Assembly (NCBI RefSeq): GCF_000785535.1
Contig: NZ_CP007595.1
Span: 3,494,439-3,558,438 of the forward strand
DNA from: Arthrobacter sp. PAMC 25486
GTDB taxonomy: Bacteria > Actinomycetota > Actinomycetes > Actinomycetales > Micrococcaceae
Length of the DNA stretch: 64,000 bases
Direction: 5' to 3'
In this document: one piece after another, positions 53,373-60,722 of the stretch
Layout of the letters: every line of letters begins with the position of its first letter
Position numbering within the stretch: the first letter of the stretch is position 1
Position numbers and translations under genes: made by a program
The notes under the pieces: model-generated
The model's input: only the letters and a program-made list of their open reading frames with translations
Told to the model about the DNA's origin: nothing
Database searches by the model: none

Positions 53373-53636
53373 CAACGGTCCACCAGGGGACCCGGCGACT
53401 GGACTGCCGCCTTTCCTGGCCGGTGTTGGCACATAGCCTCGGGTGGTAGCACCAGTCCGGGAAGTTGGTGTGTGACCTCGTCACTTCGGTGACACGGGGC
53501 TCATGATTTTGTCTGTCACCCGTTCGACACACACCTGCTCCGGAAAGTCTCGTCTAAACAGTCCACCGTCCAGGTGTCTGAGGTGTGGCTTAGGGTGAGG
53601 GCAACACAGCCGTCACCAACTAAAGGATTCCTCCCC

Positions 53637-54623
53637 TTGAAAACATTGCCCTTGATTCCCGGCACCGATCACTTCGGTGAGCGAATCCGTGCGCACCGGC
53701 TCGGGCACAAAATGACCAGGGGGTTTTACGGCTACCCGAACAGGAAGCCCCATCAGCGGTATCGGCGTGAGCAGATGAGCGAGGAAATGTGGGAGGGCTC
53801 AGATTGGATGTACCGTGATGAGGAGCATGCCGAACATTCAGATGCGTACCTCCTGGTGCAGCGTGACCGGGCTCTGCGGAATTTTGATTTGTCGATGGCG
53901 CATTTCGAGACACTGGACCCGACCGAGTTTGAGGCAGCGCTGCAAAAAGTCTTGGCCACAGACAGGCGTTTCACCCCCGTCGAGTCGCTGCGGGATTGGG
54001 ACGGTGTGTCCGGCGCGTACGTCATGGTTTTTGATGACTATCGCCAGTTCTACATCGGAAAATCTGACGACATCAGGAAGCGCATACGCACGCACTGGAC
54101 CGGCAGGAAGAGCTTCGACCGACTGCTGTTCGGAAGCCCGTACAGCTCGATTTTCCCGGTAGACGAGTTGCGAGCCTTGGACACTACGCGCATTTATGCG
54201 GTGCGCAGCAGCAGCCCATTCTCCCTTGAGGAGCGCGCTGAGAAAGCAGCCGACGCGCCGTTCTGTCTGAATCGAATTGGCGGGGGTGAGGGAGGCCCCT
54301 TGACCATGATGTTGGCTCTGCCCAGGCTTAAAGGCCGCACCCACGGGGTGACTGCGGCTCCGATGACACGGGACGAGTATTCAGCGGCTTGGGATGAGGT
54401 CAGCGACATGATTTCTTCTTACATCGACCGAGCTAGCTTGGTTGCCAGGCTGGCCAATATGGACATGCAGATTTATGCGATCACTCGGGACGACGACACG
54501 ACGGCCTTCTGGTCGCGCCAGGACGCCATCGCAGGGGCAGCGGCCAACGGGGATTTGACCGTGCCCGAGTTTACTCAGTTCTTGGAAGCCATGGGCGAGA
54601 AGATCGTCTGGCTCGAAGACTGA
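53637..54623 (+). CDS. GIY-YIG nuclease-domain protein
   Basis: A 328-residue protein with a central GIY-YIG domain at about residues 123-210. The core is GAYVMVFDDYRQFYIGKSDDIRKRIRTHW in two parts: GAYVMV (the GIY strand), then FYIG and the catalytic-type Arg helix DIRKRIRTHW; a Glu-rich SLEERAEKAA segment may carry the metal ligand. The N-terminal 120 residues and C-terminal 130 residues are not recognised. TTG 53637 is preferred because AAAGGA lies 9 bases upstream; GTG 53574 gives a longer form. GIY-YIG domains occur in homing, restriction and repair nucleases. Its setting among other nuclease genes suggests a restriction-like or mobile-element role, by context only. Confidence 0.75.
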   Translation: MKTLPLIPGTDHFGERIRAHRLGHKMTRGFYGYPNRKPHQRYRREQMSEEMWEGSDWMYRDEEHAEHSDAYLLVQRDRALRNFDLSMAHFETLDPTEFEAALQKVLATDRRFTPVESLRDWDGVSGAYVMVFDDYRQFYIGKSDDIRKRIRTHWTGRKSFDRLLFGSPYSSIFPVDELRALDTTRIYAVRSSSPFSLEERAEKAADAPFCLNRIGGGEGGPLTMMLALPRLKGRTHGVTAAPMTRDEYSAAWDEVSDMISSYIDRASLVARLANMDMQIYAITRDDDTTAFWSRQDAIAGAAANGDLTVPEFTQFLEAMGEKIVWLED

Positions 54624-55007
54624 CTCACCACATGAAGAAGCCCTTGGACTCGTAAAGAATCCAGAGGCTGTTTCGGGTTTGAGGCCTACGCGACCAGCAG
54701 CAGCTTTCGTGCATCCTCAATCCATGCCAGGAGGGCTGCCTCGCGGTCCAGGTTCTTGGCAGTGGCAGGAGCCAGCTTGCTACTGGTGGGGACCCGGCCA
54801 GGTTGCTGGCGGCCAGCTCGTTCATCTTTGCCGCCCAGACTTGCAGGTGGGGCAGCGGCGTCTTGTTTCAACTGCAACCAAGAACTGGCCGGTGGCTACA
54901 GTCTGTTTTGACCGTCGTGCGGTCACAATACTTGGTTGTCGGTGGTGTGTGGCAGATTTGTGTTTACAACGTATTTTGTGGGGCTGTCGTGTGGCGAAAG
55001 GGAAGAG
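54624..55007. other. Gap with a possible decayed gene end on the - strand
   Basis: On the - strand, 54686-54877 encodes a plausible C-terminal segment (KNLDREAALLAWIEDARKL, ending LLLVA and stop). A neighbouring frame begins MNELAASNLAG, so a frameshift may have split a small gene. No family recognised. Confidence 0.3.
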
Positions 55008-55679
55008 ATGCCAGCTGGCGTTCTGGAGCAGATTGGGGAGAATCCGGCCGTTGAATATGTTCGGCGGTACTTTGCCGTGCAGGCCAACGGTCGTCCGGTA
55101 TTCACGGGCTCGAAGTTTGAGACCTTTGCCGGAGGCGGGGACGTGGTTGACCCGCATCGGATCACCTCGAATGATCTAGTGGCTGTGTCGATGCTTTCGG
55201 TTGATGTTCCGGGGCAGGCGGCATACGGGATTGTTGAGGTTCTCGTCGACGAGATTACCGGGCTTCTTGAACAGTTGCCTGTTGGTGTGCAGCTATCGGA
55301 TCTGTCCGAACATGGTTTTGAGCGGTTGCTTGACGCCGGTTCACCGGCGGATCAACTTTGGAAGGTCCTGCGACAGCATGAGGACAAATGGAAAGTTGGT
55401 CAAACGACTGCCAGCAAGATCCTGGCCCGCAAGCGCCCGCACCTTATTCCGGTCTATGACACGGTGGTTGCGGCGCAGGCCGGGTTGGCAGATAGCGGCG
55501 GTCAATGGCGCCGATGGTGGGAAGCGTTCCAAGGTTCAGACGGGCAGGAGCTGACCCATCGGCTTGTGGTTATTCGGGCTGCGTCCGGGCAGCAGCACTT
55601 GTCGCTATTGCGCGTTCTGGACGTTGTACTGTGGATGAATGGAGCGCGAGGTCAGCAGGATGCTGGCCGGAGCGAGTGA
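55008..55679 (+). CDS. DUF6308-family protein
   Basis: A 223-residue protein resembling DUF6308. The N terminus reads NPAVEYVRRYF, then GSKFETFAGGGD and ITSNDLVAVSMLSVDVPG. The C-terminal half has WKVGQTTASKILARKRPHLIPVYD, which resembles a helix-hairpin-helix DNA-binding element, followed by WRRWWEAF and LRVLDVVLWM. The family is common in actinobacteria and of unknown function; the fold is reminiscent of HhH-type DNA-binding proteins. I chose ATG 55008, with AAGGGAAGAG just upstream, over the frame from 54936. Confidence 0.72.
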   Translation: MPAGVLEQIGENPAVEYVRRYFAVQANGRPVFTGSKFETFAGGGDVVDPHRITSNDLVAVSMLSVDVPGQAAYGIVEVLVDEITGLLEQLPVGVQLSDLSEHGFERLLDAGSPADQLWKVLRQHEDKWKVGQTTASKILARKRPHLIPVYDTVVAAQAGLADSGGQWRRWWEAFQGSDGQELTHRLVVIRAASGQQHLSLLRVLDVVLWMNGARGQQDAGRSE

Positions 55680-55700
55680 GCTGGGAACGAGCGATTCTAT

Positions 55701-55885
55701 TTATGGACTTGTCGCTGGATCTTTGAAAGCCTGGTCAACGAAGACTTTTTCGGTCTCGTTGAATGACTGTCCTACGGTGTTCTGCGCATATCCGAGGTAG
55801 GGGACCGGGGCGTTTACTGCTCCAGTGCTGTCGATCTTGTCGCAGCGAACCCTCCAGTCCTGTTCCAGATCCTTCGCGGGTGCTG
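55701..55885 (-). pseudogene. C-terminal gene fragment cut by the IS3 element
   Basis: The - strand frame from the IS left end to TAA at 55701-55703 gives about 61 sense codons with protein-like composition (KDLEQDWRVRCDKIDSTGAV, then VPYLGYAQNTVGQSFNETE). It has no start codon of its own and its upstream part is interrupted exactly where the IS begins. Family unknown. Confidence 0.45.
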
Positions 55886-55931
55886 TGAGGTGCTCTAATG
55901 ATGTGAGACAGTTCCTGAAAGGATTGTTCCC

Positions 55932-56222
55932 ATGTCTTCTCGACCAACCTACTCTGATGAGTTCAAGGCCGACGCCGTTGCGTTAGCTGAATCTTCCGGC
56001 CGCCCGCTGGCTTTGGTGGCTGCTGAGCTCGGCATTTCACTGACCGCTCTCAAGCGCTGGGTCAAGCTCCCCCGCGAAGGCCAAAGCGGTGATGGCAAGA
56101 AGCCGGATCAGCCGGTGGATGCCGCGAAATACAAGGCCATGGAGGTGCGGCTGCGTGAAGTGGAAAGGGAGAATGAATTCCTAAAAAAAGTTTCAGCGTT
56201 CTTCGCCAAGGAGCAACGGTAG
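55932..56222 (+). CDS. IS3-family transposase OrfA
   Basis: A 96-residue HTH protein: YSDEFKADAVALAESSGRPL and GISLTALKRWVK form the DNA-binding domain, followed by a leucine-zipper-like helix (VRLREVERENEFLKK). It binds the IS ends. Near its 3' end a run of seven A's (56183-56189, 0-frame AAA AAA) allows a -1 ribosomal frameshift into the orfB frame, giving the fused OrfAB transposase. Confidence 0.93.
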   Translation: MSSRPTYSDEFKADAVALAESSGRPLALVAAELGISLTALKRWVKLPREGQSGDGKKPDQPVDAAKYKAMEVRLREVERENEFLKKVSAFFAKEQR

Positions 56223-56269
56223 ATGATATCTACCACTTTGTTCAGCAGCAGGAGAACGCTGGAGAAAAA

Positions 56270-57115
56270 GTGGCATGGATGTGCCGGCAGCTGGATGTGC
56301 CCCGCTCCTCGTACTACCGCTGGCGCGATGCCACTGACACGCCCACAACCATCCGCCACCGTGAGCTGACCGATCAGGTGAAGACTATGTTCGATTCTTC
56401 CGACGGGATCTTTGGCCACCGCATGGTTCACACGAAATTGGTCACAGAGGGGGTGGCTGTTTCCGTGGGAACCGTGGCCACGATCATGGCTGAAAACGGG
56501 TGGCAGGCTAGGCGGATGCGCGCCTTCAAACGCACCACCACCCCCTGCGATCCGGACCAGGTATTCAAGGATCTGATCGGCCGTGACTTCACCGCAGAGA
56601 CCCCTGGCACCCGCCTGGTCGGGGACATCACGTACCTGCGTACCGGTGAGGGCTGGCTGTACCTGGCCACCGTCATCGACCTGTGCACCCGCATGATCGT
56701 CGGCTGGTCCATGGCCGATCACATGCGCGCTTCGCTGTGGGTCCAGGCACTGGAAATGGCCAGAGACAAGGGCCATTTACAACCTAGAGCAATTTTCCAT
56801 TCCGACCATGGAACGCAATACACTTCCCGTGAAATGGGCAAATGGTGCACCGGAAATAACATCCGCCAATCCATGGGAGCCGCCGGCGTGTGCTGGGACA
56901 ATGCCGTGGCTGAATCAGCGTTCTCCTCCCTGAAGAACGAGTTCTACCACCACTACAGCTTCGACACCCGCCAAGACGCCAGGCGGGCCACCATGCGCTA
57001 TATCGAGGCCTTCTACAACCGGTGGAGACCACACACCCACAACAACGGCCTGCCACCAGCAACAGCCATGGCCAAATTCAACACCCCAAACCAACAACAA
57101 CTCGCTGCTGCCTAA
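56270..57115 (+). CDS. IS3-family transposase OrfB (DDE integrase core)
   Basis: A 281-residue frame (GTG 56270) with the complete DDE triad: VGDITYLRTGEG (first Asp), FHSDHGTQYTS (second Asp) and AESAFSSLKNE (Glu). The HTH_21-like region DSSDGIFGHRMVHTKL precedes it. The frame is open upstream to the A7 slippery run at 56183-56189, so the active product is probably the OrfAB fusion made by -1 frameshifting. Intact and probably functional. Confidence 0.94.
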   Translation: MAWMCRQLDVPRSSYYRWRDATDTPTTIRHRELTDQVKTMFDSSDGIFGHRMVHTKLVTEGVAVSVGTVATIMAENGWQARRMRAFKRTTTPCDPDQVFKDLIGRDFTAETPGTRLVGDITYLRTGEGWLYLATVIDLCTRMIVGWSMADHMRASLWVQALEMARDKGHLQPRAIFHSDHGTQYTSREMGKWCTGNNIRQSMGAAGVCWDNAVAESAFSSLKNEFYHHYSFDTRQDARRATMRYIEAFYNRWRPHTHNNGLPPATAMAKFNTPNQQQLAAA

Positions 57116-57204
57116 CCCAAAAGAAACTAACCAACTGTCTCAGATCCTTGACACACCTCACTGCTTTGGGATGTGAAGAGTAGACTTCGGCCGGAGTCCG
57201 GCGC

Positions 57205-57333
57205 TTAGGGTGCGGTGGGGCTGTTGGCGATGATCATGCGGGCGTCGAGATGTCGGTCAAAGCGGCTTGCTTCGAATCCCTCCGACAGTGTGGGTATCCG
57301 CCAATCGGCATACGGGCAGGCAAACCTAGCGTC
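57205..57333 (-). pseudogene. In-frame coding tail following the EVE-HNH stop
   Basis: Directly after the TAA that ends the EVE-HNH gene (57334-57336), the same frame continues for 42 sense codons with protein-like composition (FACPYADWRIPTLSEGFEAS, then FDRHLDARMIIANSP) to a second TAA at 57205-57207. Either the first TAA is a recent nonsense change and the protein was longer, or this is the 3' end of a different gene whose front was replaced. Confidence 0.4.
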
Positions 57334-58248
57334 TTATGGTTGAGCCTCAACACGCTCAAGTTGTCCGGAATGGTCCCAAAAAGAGGCGGCGGTATGGGCG
57401 TTGAATGCTAGGCAATGTTTGCTCGTCAGTACCGAGACGGCTTCCTTGACAGCCAACGTCTCCGGGTCCTTGCCGGCGCGGATTCTTCCGGTTTGGTCGA
57501 CCTGAATGTAGCCCCACTCGAACAATGTGTCACATCCGATGGAGCAGATCAGCATGGCACAGGCCTTAAAGTCCTTGCGCTCTTCCTCGGTGCAGCGGTG
57601 CCGCGGCTTGATGTGCCCGGCTATGAGCAACCGGGATGGATACGACTTTCCGCACATGGAGCAGGCCGCTGCGGTTTTCCCGTTCAACAAGTGCCGCCGT
57701 AGGTCAGCCTGCTCTGTACGAAGCGTCGTCATTGCGACTGAGTCTGTATGTTGGCCGCTCCACCAGTTATCTGGCCGGCCCAGGAAGGCCCCGTCCGTTT
57801 CTAGTACGGCAACTCCGAGTTCATCCAGTAGGTGCAGCCCCTCATCTTGAATCAGGCTGGAAAGGAATCGTTCAGCGGGCCTGGCGCCACGGTGGAAGGG
57901 CGCATCCTTTCGCCCGCATTCGATTATTTTCGCCGCGTCCGTGTAGTGCATCTGGAGATCTGTGGCCACAGGGCGAACCTTGACCAGCCAGCCCTCGTCG
58001 AGCTCGCCAGTCCGTGCAGGACTGTATGCAGGCGGCCGCTGGACGTTGCGCCATTCGTCGGTCACGACGCTGACTGCTCGGAGATAGCTGTGTGCATGGT
58101 GAAAGACAACGTCACCGGCACTCAGCTCCTTGATGAAGGACCGTGCATTGTCCAGTTTGCGACCGTTAGGTCTGGGACAAGTCCACAGCGTGCCCTCCGC
58201 GATCGCGTCGTCGTAGTTCTTGTTTTGCGTCGCCCACCAAAATCTCAT
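57334..58248 (-). CDS. EVE-HNH modification-dependent restriction nuclease
   Basis: A 304-residue two-domain protein. The N-terminal ~140 residues form an EVE-like modified-base reader (MRFWWATQNKNYDDAIAEGT, then GDVVFHHAHSYLRAVSVV). The C-terminal HNH domain has CSMCG at about residues 207-211, LLIAGHIKPRHRCT (catalytic His and metal-binding region), and MLICSIGCDTLFEWGYI. EVE-HNH fusions are type IV-like enzymes that cut DNA carrying modified cytosines. ATG 58248 is chosen because the EVE fold begins there; the frame is open to 58338. It stands alone on the - strand next to the IS3 element. Confidence 0.8.
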   Translation of the reverse strand: MRFWWATQNKNYDDAIAEGTLWTCPRPNGRKLDNARSFIKELSAGDVVFHHAHSYLRAVSVVTDEWRNVQRPPAYSPARTGELDEGWLVKVRPVATDLQMHYTDAAKIIECGRKDAPFHRGARPAERFLSSLIQDEGLHLLDELGVAVLETDGAFLGRPDNWWSGQHTDSVAMTTLRTEQADLRRHLLNGKTAAACSMCGKSYPSRLLIAGHIKPRHRCTEEERKDFKACAMLICSIGCDTLFEWGYIQVDQTGRIRAGKDPETLAVKEAVSVLTSKHCLAFNAHTAASFWDHSGQLERVEAQP

Positions 58249-58505
58249 GTCGCAACTGTGCCATGACCCCATGGCGCACGAGGGTACCGCGCCGCGAGTA
58301 TGTGCATCCAGGATGCAGGCTTTTTGGAGTGGGACCAACGAACAGGCCTGCTGAACTATCTCGTTGCCAACTCGGCTTCCTGCGGCACCTGCTCCCGCAC
58401 TACTGACTTAACCTTTGCGTAATCGGAGTCGCAAATAATGTCTGCGGTCTTGAGAGTGCGATGATTGGGCTCTGCTCCACCGCACCGGGTGGTCGAGGTA
58501 TTGGG

Positions 58506-60137
58506 ATGATGAACATGCAGAAATCAAAAGTTGTGGCCCGAGTCCTTGATGGGAATCGCTTGGAGTGCCACGTTGTCTCGCCAAAGGGACAGGAACTAAC
58601 GCTGTCCGGCCTCACCACGGATGTTGAACCGCAAGTGGGTGCAGGAGGGCTCGGCAGCAATCGACTTCTAGCGAATAATGCGTGGGCTTTTGCGAAAGCC
58701 AGTTTTGACGCGGTGAACTTGCCCGATCAAGCTCAGCAGAAGAATGCCACTGCACGTGCCAAGAAGCACCGAAAACTAGCCGAGTGGATTGCCGACGTAG
58801 CCGAAGACGTCACGGATGAGAAGACATATGCATGGTGCTCTGCATGCTTCGGACAGCACGACCATTCGAGAGTGAACAGAGCAATCGCACAACTGAATAC
58901 ATATGTATGCGATGATTGCGGATCGCCGGGCTCGCCCTGCATGGGACCCATGTGCAAGAACATGGCGGTGCGCGTGCCAGGTGCCGTCCAAGTGCAACCG
59001 TACTGTGCCGAGCACAGCCATGAAATTACCGGTTTCGAAAAGGCCGACCGCAAAATGGGTGCCCTCAACAACTACGAGGAATTCCTAAAGTACGACAAGC
59101 CCAATCTTGCCCGCGCCACCAAGGTTGTGGGAATTGCCGCCTTGGGAGTCGCTGCGGTTACTCCTGTCGCCTACGTTGCGGCACCGGCGATTGGCGGGGC
59201 CATTGGTGTCGCCATCGGTGGATTCACGGGCGCCGCCGCCACCAGTTATGGACTGGCCTTGCTGGGAGGCGGGTCATTGGCCGCAGGTGGGTTGGGCATG
59301 GCTGGCGGGACACTTGTTGTCACGGCCGTGGGATCCGCTTTGGGTGGGGTACTTGGCGCCTCGGTGGCGAATGCGTACATCAGCGAAGACAAATCATTCC
59401 ATATCGAAATGCTGCAAGGGGGGACCGGCGTACCTGTAATCGTTTGCAGCGGATTCCTCAACGAAGGCAGCAAGGGTTGGGGCGGGTGGGAGAACGTCAT
59501 CACCGGCCGTTATGCAGACTCACCCGTTTACCGGATCCACTGGGGGTCCAAGGAGCTCAAGCATCTGGCGTGGCTTGGTGGTGGAGGTGCAGCAAGAGCC
59601 TTGGGTGTGAATGCGTTGAGGGAAGCGGCGTTGAAGGCCACTAAAATGGCAGGAAAGAAACTTGGCTCCATAGCACCAGCAATGTTGGCTGCGGACGTGG
59701 TCAAGAACCCCTGGAACGTTGCCAGGAACCGCGCTGAGAAGACCGGTGCAATCGTGGCCGACTTGCTGGCCCGAACCGAGGCGGAATCCTACGTCCTGGT
59801 GGGTCACAGCCTAGGCGCTCGTGCCATGTTAGTTGCCGCGCAGACCTTGGGAACCAAACCGGGAGGGCCAAAGATTCAGGCAGCCCATTTCCTCGGAGCT
59901 GCCATAGGAGCCAAGCGTGATAGCCACGCCCTGTCCGCGGCCGTTGATGAAGCCGTCTACAACTATCACTCGATCAACGACAGCGTCCTTCATTACGCTT
60001 ACCCCATCGTGGAGGTGGGAAAAGAAGCCGCCGGCCGCGTAGGTCTCATTCCCAGCACCGACAAGGTGCAGAACATCGACGTATCGACTCTGGTGAAGGA
60101 GCATTCTGACTATCTCAAGACCGTCAGCCTAAGATAA
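58506..60137 (+). CDS. DUF726-type membrane alpha/beta-hydrolase
   Basis: A 543-residue protein. Near residues 105-170 lie paired cysteines (WCSACFG, CDDCG, CMGPMCKN) suggesting a zinc-binding module. A long Gly/Ala-rich hydrophobic region at about residues 205-295 (for example GIAALGVAAVTPVAYVAAPA) would form membrane hairpins. The C-terminal hydrolase domain follows with VPVIVCSGFLNEG and the nucleophile elbow VGHSLGAR at about residue 438, then HSINDSVLHYAYP with candidate acid and His. This order matches DUF726/TMCO4 proteins. ATG 58506 (GAGGT upstream) is preferred; ATG 58461 is possible. Confidence 0.72.
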   Translation: MMNMQKSKVVARVLDGNRLECHVVSPKGQELTLSGLTTDVEPQVGAGGLGSNRLLANNAWAFAKASFDAVNLPDQAQQKNATARAKKHRKLAEWIADVAEDVTDEKTYAWCSACFGQHDHSRVNRAIAQLNTYVCDDCGSPGSPCMGPMCKNMAVRVPGAVQVQPYCAEHSHEITGFEKADRKMGALNNYEEFLKYDKPNLARATKVVGIAALGVAAVTPVAYVAAPAIGGAIGVAIGGFTGAAATSYGLALLGGGSLAAGGLGMAGGTLVVTAVGSALGGVLGASVANAYISEDKSFHIEMLQGGTGVPVIVCSGFLNEGSKGWGGWENVITGRYADSPVYRIHWGSKELKHLAWLGGGGAARALGVNALREAALKATKMAGKKLGSIAPAMLAADVVKNPWNVARNRAEKTGAIVADLLARTEAESYVLVGHSLGARAMLVAAQTLGTKPGGPKIQAAHFLGAAIGAKRDSHALSAAVDEAVYNYHSINDSVLHYAYPIVEVGKEAAGRVGLIPSTDKVQNIDVSTLVKEHSDYLKTVSLR

Positions 60138-60190
60138 CGCCCAGTACGGCTGGTCCGCATCCGTACCATACTCGGGGCTAATTAGGCGTA
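60138..60190. other. Short flank between the DUF726 gene and repeat copy 2
   Basis: No terminator or gene recognised. It leads directly into the second 340-bp repeat. Confidence 0.3.
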
Positions 60191-60532
60191 AAATGAGTGA
60201 TACAGCATTGGTTGCGGACTGGTCGGATCGAGGTCGCTCAGTAGTCGGCCGGGTGGTTCCCACCTCGTCATACAAAACCCATACTTTTGAAGACAGAACA
60301 GCCACTATTTAGTATCTTGCATTGTTGCAATCTCACCATGCAGAAACTGGTCAAAAGAGCCTATTGGCAACCCGAAATAGACCGATGGCATGACAGCGGG
60401 GTTCATAAACGTTGATAAGTGATGATGGGTTTTGAGTACTCCACATGCTCTGACCTGCGGCGATAATATTCGTTGGTATTTACATGCGGTTGTAATTACG
60501 ACCGTTCAGCGTGGGCTGTTTCGGTTCGAATT
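60191..60532 (+). repeat. Long non-coding direct repeat, copy 2
   Basis: Second copy of the 53027-53372 sequence, same orientation, roughly three quarters identical by eye. It begins around GCAGCATTG (60204) and ends near TTTCGGTTCGAAT (60520-60532). The 28-base identical core is at 60305-60332. The following 60533-60722 holds no recognised gene. An open frame at 60432-60737 (+) overlaps the repeat but is not conserved in copy 1 and is not called. Confidence 0.75.
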
Positions 60533-60722
60533 TCCCGGATTCCCGGTCGGTGGGATGACGCTCGGACGTGGGCTTGTTTGTTGCTTTGCTGGCTCCTTCA
60601 ATGGGAGTCTCCTGGCTTGGGTAGCCGTAGATTGGCCAATTGTGCTGGTGAGCGTACTTGGGCGTGAGCAGTACCGGATGATCTGGCTGAGCTGTTCCTC
60701 GACGGCAGGAAAAATGTTTCGG

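Larger units (their letters stand above)
55886..57160 (+). mobile_element. Complete IS3-family insertion sequence
   Basis: About 1,275 bp with two transposase frames. The ends are related inverted repeats: TGAGGTG, an 11-base divergent stretch, then TGAGACAGTT at the left (55886-55913), and the same on the complement at the right (57133-57160). Exact ends and target duplication could not be fixed by eye. The end motif TGAGACAGTT also occurs at the IS remnant near 48.83 kb. Confidence 0.85.

Noticed and set aside
56183..56222. Frame change in the IS3 transposase as a mutation
   Set aside because: The A7 run and overlapping frames are the normal programmed -1 frameshift arrangement of IS3 elements.
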